From contig KE159797.1 in assembly GCA_000403475.2 (NCBI GenBank), forward strand, positions 528,015-592,014: a DNA stretch of 64,000 nt, given 5' to 3'. This DNA is from Lachnospiraceae bacterium MD308 (lineage in GTDB: Bacteria; Bacillota; Clostridia; Lachnospirales; Lachnospiraceae). Made by a program: the position numbers and the translations under genes. Of the stretch, positions 25,717 to 33,473 are shown piece after piece. Under the pieces are notes generated by a model. The model had not been told where the DNA came from and searched no databases. It saw only the letters and a program-made list of their open reading frames with translations. Numbering within the stretch: the stretch's first letter is position 1; every line of letters begins with the position of its first letter.

Positions 25717-25737
25717 AAGGGCAGCTAACCGCCCTTT
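25717..25737 (-). terminator. Terminator overlapping the HTH_16 gene stop
   Basis: AAGGGC / GCCCTTT stem at the end of the 25736-25984 gene, followed on the minus strand by CCATAG-rich sequence without a long T run. Confidence 0.45.
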
Positions 25738-25984
25738 ATACCGCTTCAAACGCCAGTATCTTTGTAATCAGCTTTGTTTCAAGCCTCCGGCACAGTGTTT
25801 CATCAACACAAAAATGAAGCCGCCCACTCTCGTCATACATCTTCCGGGTGGACAGGGTAATTATGTATCCCTCATAGTGCTTCAGGACTTTGTTGATTGC
25901 CAATACATCGCCTTCTGATGCTGCCTTTATGATATGGAAAGGCAACAAATTCTTTTCTTCTCTGCTCTTACATCTCTGTTTCAT
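25736..25984 (-). CDS. HTH_16 family element regulator
   Basis: 82 residues: PFHIIKAASEGDVLAINKVLKHYEGYIITLSTRKMYDESGRLHFCVDETLCRRLETKLITKILAFE. This is the helix-turn-helix domain found beside the sigma-like protein in Tn916 relatives. Its start overlaps the end of the sigma gene by 17 bases, so the two are translationally linked. It probably takes part in control of transfer or excision. Confidence 0.85.
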   Translation of the reverse strand: MKQRCKSREEKNLLPFHIIKAASEGDVLAINKVLKHYEGYIITLSTRKMYDESGRLHFCVDETLCRRLETKLITKILAFEAV

Positions 25985-26408
25985 CTGCTTTTCCCTCCAT
26001 AATCTTCCTTAAAATCTCAAGTGAGCGTGTCCGGTGTTCATGGACTGTGCTGCGGACAAGGTTCATCTCCCTTGCTATATCCGCATCGCTCATTTCCAGA
26101 AAATACGAAAGCAGTATTACATTCCGCTTCCTCTCCGAAAGTGCCTGCAACGCTTCCGCAATCAGGGTGTCTTTCACCTCAATGTCATATCCATGCACTG
26201 TAAAATGGCTGTTTTCCACTCCGTATTCATCCATAACAAACAACTGGTTCAGCTCCTTTTCAGACAGTTCAGAAAACATGGCTTCATGTTCCCTGCGGTA
26301 ATCCATGTGCCTGTAATAATTGATTGCTTCGCCTTTCAGCGACATCTGGCACAGGCGGTCAAAACGATGCCTGATCGTCATTTCATCATGGTGAGAAGGT
26401 TTCTTCAT
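25968..26408 (-). CDS. Sigma-70 region 4 type regulator (Tn916 Orf7-like)
   Basis: 146 residues. The C-terminal half is a sigma region 4 helix-turn-helix (ALQALSERKRNVILLSYFLEMSDADIAREMNLVRSTVHEHRTRSLEILRKIM). The N-terminal half (FDRLCQMSLKGEAINYYRHMDYRREHE) is typical of the element-encoded sigma-like group. It likely activates the excision/transfer genes together with the HTH_16 protein. Confidence 0.85.
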   Translation of the reverse strand: MKKPSHHDEMTIRHRFDRLCQMSLKGEAINYYRHMDYRREHEAMFSELSEKELNQLFVMDEYGVENSHFTVHGYDIEVKDTLIAEALQALSERKRNVILLSYFLEMSDADIAREMNLVRSTVHEHRTRSLEILRKIMEGKADETEM

Positions 26409-26904
26409 GCGAGTTCACCTCCTCCCCCGCTGTGACGTGACAAAGGCATACGCCTTTTCCCTTTCCGTTGTATCTGCCAAATGGCGGTAGGCTGATGTTC
26501 GGGTGGGAGCAAAAAATTTTTTAAAAATTTTTTGTATATAAAAAACGCCCGGACAGGCTTAATGCCTATTGGACGTTCTTTATCTATAAGATATACAGTT
26601 ACGAACAAGTAATCTCTAAGACTACTTGCAAGGGTGTTTTTGAGAATTACACAGATATAGATTTTTTTGACAAATATATACTTCCCCTATACCGGACTTT
26701 GCGCATGGTAATTCTCCGCATAATCCGCTTGGAAATAGAAAGCACTCAAAAAGGTCTCCTACGGATTATGTTTTTTTTAATCCGTAAGAAACTCTGAGTG
26801 CTTGTGTAGCTTAATACACTACTTATATTTACTTTCTTACACTTTTCACTTTTTCAAGGTATCGTTATACACTACTTACAAAGAAATCTCGGAGGTGAAT
26901 AACT
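26409..26904. other. Divergent control region with hairpins
   Basis: Between the sigma operon (minus) and the XRE regulator (plus). It contains an AT palindrome near 26508-26535, a CAAGTA/TACTTG pair near 26606-26627 and the large hairpin at 26742-26801. No gene was seen. Confidence 0.55.
26742..26801. promoter_or_regulatory. Two-part hairpin upstream of the XRE regulator
   Basis: Outer arms GCACTCA (26742) and TGAGTGC (26795) enclose inner arms ACGGATTA (26761) and TAATCCGT (26778) with a T8 loop. It may be a terminator or an operator in this divergent control region. Confidence 0.6.
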
Positions 26905-27234
26905 ATGGCGAGCACAGCCAAAACTTTAGGCGAACTTATGAAGGAACACCGCAACAGGCTCCAGCTCACGCAAGAGGAAGTTGCTGAAATGATCGACTGC
27001 CATCCGCAATATTATAAAAACCTTGAAAATGGTAAGGGGAATCCAAGTATTCCGCTTTTCTGTAAAATTATGCGAGCATTGAATATGTCAGCCGATTCCT
27101 ATATCACACCCAATAATGACCAGACTGATCCTGACTATCAAGAAATGATACAGATATTTAATCAATGCGATACATATCAACGGTCTGTTTTGCTAGCAAC
27201 AGGTAGGGCACTTTTAAAAAAGAACCCCATATAA
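26905..27234 (+). CDS. XRE-family HTH regulator
   Basis: 109 residues. Helix-turn-helix at residues 8-65 (LGELMKEHRNRLQLTQEEVAEMIDCHPQYYKNLENGKGNPSIPLFCKIMRALNMS). CGGAGGTGAATAACT gives a strong ribosome binding site. Reads away from the sigma-like operon, so it is placed as the element's repressor or immunity-type regulator. A terminator follows at 27259. Confidence 0.85.
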   Translation: MASTAKTLGELMKEHRNRLQLTQEEVAEMIDCHPQYYKNLENGKGNPSIPLFCKIMRALNMSADSYITPNNDQTDPDYQEMIQIFNQCDTYQRSVLLATGRALLKKNPI

Positions 27235-27258
27235 TCGTTCCTTTATGATGTTTGGTAT

Positions 27259-27281
27259 TCCGAGCGACATCGCCGCTCGGA
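27259..27281 (+). terminator. Terminator between XRE and DtxR genes
   Basis: TCCGAGCG / CGCTCGGA, 8-bp perfect stem, 7-base loop, between convergent genes. Confidence 0.75.
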
Positions 27282-27298
27282 GTTATCATTTTAATATG

Positions 27299-27658
27299 CT
27301 AGGCAAATACATATTTCAATCTTTCAAAACTTTCATTACTTATGTCGTGTTCCAGTAAGCAAGCATCTTTTCTGGCAATTTCAACAGGAACACCAAATTG
27401 ACAAAATAATTTAGTCAGAAAATCATATCTCTCATATACCTGTGATGCCAATTTTTGTCCCTTTTGGCTAAAGCACAGATTCCCAGATTCATCCACCACC
27501 AAATACCCTTTATTACGGAGTTGCTTTACTGCCACAGAAACGCTTGCCTTAGAAACACTCATATATTCAGCAACATTCACTGAATGGACATTACCTATTT
27601 TCTTTTGCAAAATTAAAATTGCCTTTAAATAATCTTCTTTAGATTTTCCTAGCTCCAA
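27299..27658 (-). CDS. DtxR/MntR-like metal-dependent regulator
   Basis: 119 residues. Winged helix (SKEDYLKAILILQKKIGNVHSVNVAEYMSVSKASVSVAVKQLRNKGYLVVDESGNLCFSQKGQKLA) followed by a dimerisation helix with the metal-site residues C and E-H (DACLLEHDISNESFERL). It lacks the SH3-like third domain, like MntR. It is encoded one base after the MATE gene, as the last gene of the efflux cluster. Confidence 0.85.
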   Translation of the reverse strand: MELGKSKEDYLKAILILQKKIGNVHSVNVAEYMSVSKASVSVAVKQLRNKGYLVVDESGNLCFSQKGQKLASQVYERYDFLTKLFCQFGVPVEIARKDACLLEHDISNESFERLKYVFA

Positions 27659-27659
27659 T

Positions 27660-29021
27660 TCATTCCCCCTCCTTTGCTATTTCCATAGATAAACTACGAT
27701 TAATTTTGACTGCAAAAATTATAGTAAGGATTGTTGTTAAAAAGTCTGCCATTGGCTGTACCCATATCACGCCAGTCAAGCCAAACAAATGTGGCAACAT
27801 GATAACCAGAGGGAAAAAGAAAATACCTTGTCTGCTTAAACTCAGCACACTTCCCACTAAACTTTTGCCAATAGCAAGATATAGTGACGCATATACCATT
27901 TGAAAACCAAATGTAATAAATAGTACTGCATTGAGCCTAAGGGCTGTTTCCGCCAAAGCAATCATCTCTGCATCTGTTCCAAAAAGAGACACAATTGGAT
28001 TTGCAAACACAATAAGGATAATACCTGCAATTACACAAAATACTGTTGACCAAGTCATGCAGAGTTTAATAGAATTTTTCAATCTGTCAAATTTCTTTGC
28101 TCCAAAGTTGTATCCTGCAAATGGCTGAAATCCTTTCAGAAATCCAAAAACAACATAGGTTACAACTGTCATAATACGGGTAACTGCTCCCATAGCTGCT
28201 ACTGCATAATCGCCATATGGTTTTGATGCCGTATTAACAGTTCCCATAGCCGCACTTGCAAGAAGCTGGAATAAAAGTACGGGTATACCTATTTTCAAAA
28301 CTTCTGCATACATTATTTTTGAAGGTGCTACATTCTTAATCGAAAACCTTAAAACACCTTTCTTTTTTGCTATGTATCCAATATAAATTGCCATATTGAT
28401 ACATAAAGAAATGACTGTAGCAATGGCTGCTCCCTCTATTCCCAAGTCCATACCATAAATCATAATGGGATCTAATATTACATTGGCAATACTCCCTGTA
28501 AGCATAGCAATCATAGTGAATTTTGTAGCTCCCTGCGCTGTAAGCAAATTGTTCATCATAACGGTAAAAACATTTATAATAGAACCTGTTACATAAATTC
28601 GGGCATAGGCTTTTGCATAAGGTAAAATCGTTTCAGTCGCACCCAGTGAAGTAAGTACAGTGTCAAGAAAAACCATAATTCCTACTATAATAATTGCCCC
28701 TACAAGAAGTCCTGAAAAAAGCGAGGTAGAAGCAGTCTTATTTGCCTGTTCATTCTCTCCCTTTCCAAGCAGACGAGATATGTAAGAAGAAGCTCCCGCC
28801 CCGAACATCATTCCCAAACCTATAATGATCTGTACAATTGGGAATACAACAGATACCGCTCCCATTTGACTCATTCCCAAGCCACCTACAAAATACGCAT
28901 CAATGGCATTGTATAAAGCGGAAATCAGCATACCGACCATTGTTGGTATACCTAATTTTAGCAATGCGGAAGCAACATCTGCCTCCCCTAATAAATAGAT
29001 ACGATTTGATTTTTCTGTCAT
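27660..29021 (-). CDS. MATE-family multidrug efflux transporter
   Basis: 453 residues with about twelve hydrophobic segments in two repeated halves (LKLGIPTMVGMLISALYNAIDAYFVGGLG; EVLKIGIPVLLFQLLASAAMGTVNTA). These fit NorM/DinF-type MATE proteins, which export drugs using Na+ or H+. The gene is a cargo of the ICE, grouped with a cation diffusion facilitator and two regulators. Confidence 0.9.
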   Translation of the reverse strand: MTEKSNRIYLLGEADVASALLKLGIPTMVGMLISALYNAIDAYFVGGLGMSQMGAVSVVFPIVQIIIGLGMMFGAGASSYISRLLGKGENEQANKTASTSLFSGLLVGAIIIVGIMVFLDTVLTSLGATETILPYAKAYARIYVTGSIINVFTVMMNNLLTAQGATKFTMIAMLTGSIANVILDPIMIYGMDLGIEGAAIATVISLCINMAIYIGYIAKKKGVLRFSIKNVAPSKIMYAEVLKIGIPVLLFQLLASAAMGTVNTASKPYGDYAVAAMGAVTRIMTVVTYVVFGFLKGFQPFAGYNFGAKKFDRLKNSIKLCMTWSTVFCVIAGIILIVFANPIVSLFGTDAEMIALAETALRLNAVLFITFGFQMVYASLYLAIGKSLVGSVLSLSRQGIFFFPLVIMLPHLFGLTGVIWVQPMADFLTTILTIIFAVKINRSLSMEIAKEGE

Positions 29022-29054
29022 CTTAATATCCTCCTCGTTTAAATTTTTATATTA

Positions 29055-30233
29055 TCAGCGCAAACTTAAACGCTCACGCCGTATAATACCTTTGATTATG
29101 GTACGGTACCCCGGATTTTCGGATTCAATTTTCTCTGTAATGTCCTTATAAATTTCATCTTCTCTTTTCTGTAATTCAGAAGGGTAGAGCATATTGAATA
29201 CCACATTTGTATAAGTTCCGTTTTCAATTAACCTGAAATTATCTATTTTGATCTCAGCATTATATTTTTTTAATACTGCATATATTTTCTCTTTGATATA
29301 ATCCATGACTGTTTCATCATTCAAAAGATAATCAATTTGTATAAAGCAATCACAATGGAATTTTTGATATAAGCTATAATCAATCTCATTTACTGCGGCA
29401 TAAAGCTTCTCATTATCTTTTTTGTATCCATCAACACGCATTGAAACAACAAAATACCCAAAACCATAGTCATGGAGCATCAGATTATGAACGGCAATAA
29501 TTTCTGAATATTCCCTTGTCATTTGTAAAATAGTTTCCAGTATATCTTCATCTGCTGCCTTTCCCATAATTCGCCCTAAAACTTCCCATAAACTTTTTAT
29601 GCCCGCAAAAGTAATGAATATAGATACAAGCACTCCACAATAGCCGTCAATTTTCCAATGCATCATATAAGAAAAAACAGACGAAATTAAAACTGCGCTG
29701 GTAGCAAAAGAATCACTAATACAATCTACAGCGGTTGCCTTTAAAGTTTCAGAATCGGTAATTTTTGCAAACTTTTTATTGTAACAATACATATAAACCT
29801 TAATAAAAATAGAAAGAATCAATACAATTGCAACAGCGGCATTAAACGAAGGTGCCTGTGGACTCGTTATTGCTTGGGCAGAAGTTTCTACAAGTTTTAT
29901 TCCCATAAGAATCACAGCTATGGATGCAAATATTCCCATGATCCACTCAATTCTTCCATGCCCGAAAGGGTGCATACTTCCCTTGCCAAATTTTGCAATC
30001 TTAAATCCTAGCAGTGATACTACATTCGTTCCCGCATCTGACAAGTTATTAAATCCATCTGCGGATATTGCAACAGAATGACTTAATAAACCAATTATGA
30101 TTTTTGTTGTACATAAAAGCAGATTTAATGTAATCCCAACAATGCTGGATAATGTAGCATAAGCTTTTTTTACATTAGGATTTAAAATATCTTCCTCATT
30201 TTTGATAAATAACCGTATTAGTAGTAACATCAT
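29055..30233 (-). CDS. Cation diffusion facilitator (CDF) transporter
   Basis: 392 residues from the ATG at 30233 (AAGGAG nine bases before; the longer frame to 30281 lacks it). Six membrane segments with metal-site residues: SADGFNNLSDAGTNVVSLLG (D-x3-D region) and the second H/D pair in KATAVDCISDSFATSAV. The HPFGHGR loop is typical. A longer than usual cytoplasmic C-terminal domain (residues 250-392). It exports Zn2+, Mn2+ or Fe2+; a DtxR-type regulator nearby suggests Mn or Fe. Confidence 0.9.
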   Translation of the reverse strand: MMLLLIRLFIKNEEDILNPNVKKAYATLSSIVGITLNLLLCTTKIIIGLLSHSVAISADGFNNLSDAGTNVVSLLGFKIAKFGKGSMHPFGHGRIEWIMGIFASIAVILMGIKLVETSAQAITSPQAPSFNAAVAIVLILSIFIKVYMYCYNKKFAKITDSETLKATAVDCISDSFATSAVLISSVFSYMMHWKIDGYCGVLVSIFITFAGIKSLWEVLGRIMGKAADEDILETILQMTREYSEIIAVHNLMLHDYGFGYFVVSMRVDGYKKDNEKLYAAVNEIDYSLYQKFHCDCFIQIDYLLNDETVMDYIKEKIYAVLKKYNAEIKIDNFRLIENGTYTNVVFNMLYPSELQKREDEIYKDITEKIESENPGYRTIIKGIIRRERLSLR

Positions 30234-30251
30234 ACAAAATCTCTCCTTCCT

Positions 30252-30275
30252 AATATTGAACATAAATTCAATATT
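30252..30275. promoter_or_regulatory. Possible operator upstream of the CDF gene
   Basis: Inverted repeat AATATTGAA / TTCAATATT with a 6-base spacer lies between the TetR and CDF genes, 20-40 bases before the CDF start. Confidence 0.45.
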
Positions 30276-30289
30276 GTTCAATAAAAAAA

Positions 30290-30313
30290 GGAATTGGTCT
30301 AAAGACCAATTCC
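30290..30313 (-). terminator. Hairpin at the end of the TetR gene
   Basis: GGAATTGGTC / GACCAATTCC, a 10-bp perfect stem overlapping the last codons and stop of the TetR gene, followed on the minus strand by TTTTTTTAT. It should reduce read-through into CDF/MATE. Confidence 0.75.
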
Positions 30314-30868
30314 CGACAAATACATTTTTGATAATTTATGAAGTATCATAACCGCCCATTCCTTTCCTTTGTAATGATACATAATCTGCATCAAACCGTC
30401 CACAAAATTATTGGCGATGATATGCAAAAAGACTGTATCATCTGTGTCATCATTCCGATGTTTATTTAAATGCTCCTCTATATCTTTAACAAAGCGTTCT
30501 TTTTCATTCGCATATTTTGTACCTTCACTTTTATCAATCAGAATGATAAATTCCTGCCGATGATCAAATAAATTCAAGATACATTCTGTTTCCGCTTTGC
30601 TAAGTCCATAAATATCGCTATCCATATGCTTACTGTTATCTTCCCCTCCTGAGGTTAATACTCGTTCCCAATCATACAGTACTGGTCTAAGAACTGCTTC
30701 AAAAAGCGCTTCTTTATTTTCATAATAAGAATAAATAAGACCTGTGGGAATTTTAGCCTGTGTTGCAATATGGCGCATAGCTGCCGACTTGTACCCTTTT
30801 TCAAAAAATTCCTGTAATGCCGCCTTTAGTATATTTTCTCTAATCTCGTCCTTAAGCACTTGTGCCAT
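30299..30868 (-). CDS. TetR/AcrR-family regulator
   Basis: 189 residues from the ATG at 30868. N-terminal helix-turn-helix (ENILKAALQEFFEKGYKSAAMRHIATQAKIPTGLIYSYYENKEALFEAVL) and a helical ligand domain. It is first in the efflux cluster and has its own consensus promoter with an overlapping palindrome, so it probably represses itself and the efflux genes. Confidence 0.88.
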   Translation of the reverse strand: MAQVLKDEIRENILKAALQEFFEKGYKSAAMRHIATQAKIPTGLIYSYYENKEALFEAVLRPVLYDWERVLTSGGEDNSKHMDSDIYGLSKAETECILNLFDHRQEFIILIDKSEGTKYANEKERFVKDIEEHLNKHRNDDTDDTVFLHIIANNFVDGLMQIMYHYKGKEWAVMILHKLSKMYLSGIGL

Positions 30869-30886
30869 CTTCAATTCCCCAATCTT

Positions 30887-30927
30887 GAACTTTCGTTCAT
30901 TATATATCAGGTATTCCCTTTTGTCAA
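30887..30927 (-). promoter_or_regulatory. Consensus promoter and operator of the TetR gene
   Basis: On the minus strand TTGACA (30927-30922), 17 bases, TATAAT (30904-30899), then the palindrome GAACGAAAGTTC (30898-30887) at the expected start of transcription. The arrangement fits autorepression. Confidence 0.85.
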
Positions 30928-31039
30928 TCCCCTTGTTGTGCCATATATTGATTTAATATTCTCATTTAAAATTTTGTGTTCCAAGCAAATTGCATAAGCA
31001 ATCGGAACACCGACACACCCTCCGGGAGTGTCAAAAGAC

Positions 31040-31146
31040 AAGAATAGCAAGAATAGCAAGCACTGCCCATGTCCGGACACATGGGCGAAATTCATCATTC
31101 CGTCCTACCGTCCGTTTGATGAAATTTCCATAGGGAAGTGTCCCTA
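31040..31146. other. Candidate oriT of the ICE
   Basis: Directly upstream of mobC/relaxase. Tandem AAGAATAGC repeats (31040-31057), an 8-bp inverted repeat GCCCATGT / ACATGGGC (31065-31086) and a TAGGGA-AGTG-TCCCTA palindrome (31131-31146). Repeats plus a hairpin next to relaxosome genes are the usual form of an origin of transfer; the nick site is not assigned. Confidence 0.5.
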
Positions 31147-31186
31147 ACCCTCTTTGATTTTCTTTCTGTCTTTTCTCTGCCAGTCC

Positions 31187-31215
31187 TTGACCTTTATCCG
31201 CAGATTTGCTACAAT
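31187..31215 (+). promoter_or_regulatory. Promoter of the mobC-relaxase operon
   Basis: TTGACC (31187-31192), 17 bases, TACAAT (31210-31215). Transcription would begin near 31222, which leaves a leader of about 107 bases before the mobC start. Confidence 0.75.
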
Positions 31216-31263
31216 AACACATGGATAAGTCTATCAAAAAAACTGAACCGACACGAAACCAGA

Positions 31264-31298
31264 CTGTTGTAAACCAGACAAGTTACAGCAGTTTTTTT
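31264..31298 (+). terminator. Terminator-like attenuator in the mobC leader
   Basis: CTGTTGTAA pairs with TTACAGCAG (one mismatch) and is followed by seven T. It lies inside the leader RNA, after the promoter and before the mobC ribosome binding site. AAACCAGAC is repeated at 31256 and 31271 and could form an alternative structure. Confidence 0.6.
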
Positions 31299-31328
31299 AT
31301 GCCCAAATTTAGAAAGGACAATACAGAA

Positions 31329-31670
31329 ATGGCAAACAGGACACGAACCAACCGGAATGAATTTCACTTAAATGACAAGGAACAATATATCCTTGACGAG
31401 AAGTTTAAACTCTCCGGCATGAAAAGCAAATCGGCTTTTATCCGGAAGCTGATTTTATACGGATATGTCTATGACGTGGATTACAGTTTTTTGCGGGAAT
31501 ACAATACGGAACTGGGGCGGATAAGCTCCAGCCTGAACCAGATTGCAAAAAGGATTAACAGCACAAACCACGTCTATCAGGAAGATATGGACGAAGTAAA
31601 GGAGTTGATGAAACAGGTATGGCAGTCACAAAAATCCATGCTATCACAGCAACCGTTGATAAAGCGGTAG
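31329..31670 (+). CDS. mobC: MobC-type relaxosome accessory protein
   Basis: 113 residues, MANRTRTNRNEFHLNDKEQY, SAFIRKLILYGYVYDVDYSF, then ELGRISSSLNQIAKRINSTNHVYQEDMDEVKELM: the ribbon-helix-helix plus helical tail of the bacterial mobilization MobC family. An upstream in-frame ATG (31221) lies at the predicted RNA start and its codons include the attenuator, so the ATG at 31329, with AAAGGA before it, is preferred. It helps the relaxase open oriT. Confidence 0.85.
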   Translation: MANRTRTNRNEFHLNDKEQYILDEKFKLSGMKSKSAFIRKLILYGYVYDVDYSFLREYNTELGRISSSLNQIAKRINSTNHVYQEDMDEVKELMKQVWQSQKSMLSQQPLIKR

Positions 31671-32992
31671 ACTACATATGCAACCCGGACAAAACGGACG
31701 AAAGCATCTACATTTCTTCCTACGCCTGTGCACCGGAAACCGCAGCGATTGACTTTAAATATACCTTAGACCACTGCCGGGAAAACAGCCCCAATAAAGC
31801 CTATCATCTGATACAGGCTTTCGCTCCCGGTGAGGTCAGTTTTGAGGAAGCGCACCAGATTGGGAAAGAGCTTGCGGACAAAGTTTTAGAGGGGAAATAC
31901 TCTTATGTTGTCACCACCCACATTGATAAAGGTCACGTCCACAACCACATCATTTTCTGTGCCGCCGACAACATAGAACATGACAAATACCACGATTGTA
32001 AACAGACGTATTACCGCATCAGAAAATTAAGTGACGAACTGTGCAGCGAGCATAACCTTTCCGTCATTATCCCCGGCGGGGAGCGTGGTAAAAAATACAA
32101 CGAATGGCAGGCAGGCAAAAGCGGGACAGCATGGAAAACGCAGATAAGAAAAGACATCAACGCCGCCATCAAAGCATCGTCTACCTATGAAGAATTTCTG
32201 CTCCTGATGCGGGCAAAAGGCTATGAGATAAAAGGAGAAACTTTTGGGGAAGATGCCCCCAAATATATCTCCTTCCGTCCACTCGGCAAAGACCGTTTTG
32301 TGCGTGGCAGCATAAAGTCACTCGGAAAGGAATACACGAAGGAGCGCATCAAAGAACGGATTGAACTGAAACGGGAACGGAAGGCAGTTATCCCGAAAAG
32401 GGATTACGCAAATAAGAGATTGATTGACACCTCTGATGAGAAATTCCAGAACAGTCCGGGGCTGCAGAGGTGGGCGGCGGTGGAGAATTTAAAGATTGCG
32501 GCGCAGGCATATAATGAAGCTGGCTCTATAAAAGAACTGGAACAGAAAATCGCCACCACTGCCGCCACCGGGAAGGAAGCAAAGCAGACTGTCCGCAAGC
32601 TGGAGAACCGCATCAAAGACCTTGCGGAAATCATCAAATATGCGGAGCAGTACAAGGCAAATAAAGCGTATCATACCGCCTATAAGAAGTCCAAAAACCC
32701 TGACGCTTATTTCCGTAAGCATGAGAGCCAGATCATCCTTTATGGCGGCGCAAGGCGTATGCTGGAGCAGGCGGGCATCCCCTTAAAAGGCTTGAACATC
32801 GACAAGCTGAAAGCGGAGTATCAGGAGCTGACCGCACAGAAAAAAGAACTGACCGCCGCATACAAAAACTGTGAAAAAGAGCTGAAATCTCTGAACCGGA
32901 AACTGGAGAACCTGAACCAGTATTTAGGGCGCACAGAGCCGCCAAAAAACGCACAGGAACAACCAGACCGGGATAATAACCCTGCCCGGTAA
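31619..32992 (+). CDS. Relaxase / mobilization nuclease (MOBP type)
   Basis: 457 residues. The N-terminal relaxase domain has the candidate catalytic Tyr (VDYICNPDKT, Y19) and the metal-binding motif HIDKGHVHNHIIF. The C-terminal 200 residues are coiled-coil rich (ELEQKIATTAATGKEA..., ELTAQKKELTAAYKNCEKELKSL). It nicks oriT and pilots the strand into the recipient. It overlaps mobC by 52 bases, indicating coupling. Confidence 0.93.
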   Translation: MAVTKIHAITATVDKAVDYICNPDKTDESIYISSYACAPETAAIDFKYTLDHCRENSPNKAYHLIQAFAPGEVSFEEAHQIGKELADKVLEGKYSYVVTTHIDKGHVHNHIIFCAADNIEHDKYHDCKQTYYRIRKLSDELCSEHNLSVIIPGGERGKKYNEWQAGKSGTAWKTQIRKDINAAIKASSTYEEFLLLMRAKGYEIKGETFGEDAPKYISFRPLGKDRFVRGSIKSLGKEYTKERIKERIELKRERKAVIPKRDYANKRLIDTSDEKFQNSPGLQRWAAVENLKIAAQAYNEAGSIKELEQKIATTAATGKEAKQTVRKLENRIKDLAEIIKYAEQYKANKAYHTAYKKSKNPDAYFRKHESQIILYGGARRMLEQAGIPLKGLNIDKLKAEYQELTAQKKELTAAYKNCEKELKSLNRKLENLNQYLGRTEPPKNAQEQPDRDNNPAR

Positions 32993-33032
32993 TATCCAGC
33001 CCCGAAAAGGCTTTAAAAGCAAAAAAAGCATC

Positions 33033-33172
33033 GTGGACAGTGTGCATAACTCCCCATTCCGCTATGGACAACACTATTCACAGCATATGGAAAAGCAAAA
33101 GCAGCTTTCCCACATCCTGCAAACAGTGTTGCCCACAGCTCCATAAGACAGAGAGTTATACACACTGCCCAC
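33033..33172. promoter_or_regulatory. Extended hairpin, possible single-strand origin
   Basis: Three nested pairings: 33033-33052 with 33153-33172 (18 of 20 bases complementary), 33062-33075 (CTATGGACAACACT) with 33125-33147 (AGTGTTG...TCCATA), and GGAAA (33089) with TTTCC (33106). TTATACACA on the right arm is one base from a DnaA box. It sits right after the relaxase gene. Such structures serve as single-strand origins in rolling-circle elements. Confidence 0.5.
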
Positions 33173-33237
33173 AATGCCGACGGCGGCGGAATCCCACCCA
33201 TTCCTTCCTACTTTATTATATAAATTTAAAAAAATTC

Positions 33238-33276
33238 TTGCAGGCAAGACCATATTCCTGTAATATAGTCTGCAAG
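33238..33276 (+). terminator. Hairpin, possible terminator of the mobC-relaxase operon
   Basis: CTTGCAG...GAC-ATATT pairs with AATAT-GTCTGCAAG; A7 follows nearby. No T run follows on the plus strand, so the role is uncertain. Confidence 0.4.
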
Positions 33277-33324
33277 TCCGCAAAAAAATAGGAGCGCCGA
33301 AGCACCCCCATTTCCTAAACCCTC

Positions 33325-33353
33325 TTGCAAAATTCGCAGTGTTGGTTTATAAT
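33325..33353 (+). promoter_or_regulatory. Consensus promoter of a small RNA
   Basis: TTGCAA (33325-33330), 17 bases, TATAAT (33348-33353). No open frame follows before the terminator 85 bases downstream. Confidence 0.75.
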
Positions 33354-33359
33354 CATCTT

Positions 33360-33472
33360 AGAACCCGAAGGATATTGGAACGTCCGACGGTTGTACAATC
33401 GGAAACTTATAATGCGTTAAAAATCAACGGATTACAGGCTATCCCCTATTGCAGTAGAGGATAGCCTTTTCC
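33360..33472 (+). ncRNA. Candidate small RNA (about 110 nt) convergent to a toxin gene
   Basis: Bounded by the promoter at 33325-33353 and the terminator at 33438-33470; the only start codon is followed at once by a stop. Its 3' end meets the tail of the small hydrophobic protein gene on the other strand. The geometry fits the antitoxin RNA of a type I toxin-antitoxin unit (Fst/RNAII or TxpA/RatA style). Confidence 0.55.
33438..33470. terminator. Shared terminator
   Basis: GGCTATCC / GGATAGCC stem followed by TTTTCC on plus and TGTAATCC on minus. It would end both the plus-strand small RNA and the convergent toxin mRNA. Confidence 0.75.
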
Positions 33473-33473
33473 G

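Larger units (their letters stand above)
25295..25735. other. Regulatory region between excisionase and sigma/HTH operon
   Basis: Holds a 16-bp inverted repeat (25324-25379), a small hairpin at 25589-25606 (CCCTGT / ACAGGG), a possible 30-codon frame (25533-25625) and the terminator at 25717-25737. Confidence 0.55.
30869..31186. other. Divergent region: TetR promoter and oriT-like sequence
   Basis: Contains the TetR promoter/operator (30887-30927), a short ACAC-CTCCGGGAG-TGT hairpin near 31012-31029, the repeats and palindromes of the oriT candidate (31040-31146) and then the mobC promoter. No gene. Confidence 0.6.
32993..33473. other. Structured non-coding region after the relaxase
   Basis: Contains the 140-base extended hairpin (33033-33172), a second hairpin at 33238-33276, a consensus promoter at 33325-33353 and a terminator at 33438-33470. 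No protein-coding gene on the plus strand. Confidence 0.7.

Noticed and set aside
26490-26545. AT palindrome as a replication origin
   Set aside because: Short A/T runs are common in this control region and no iterons or DnaA boxes accompany it.
33438-33470. Terminator read only as the end of the relaxase operon
   Set aside because: It is 450 bases from the relaxase stop and has its own consensus promoter 85 bases upstream, so a separate short RNA is the simpler reading.
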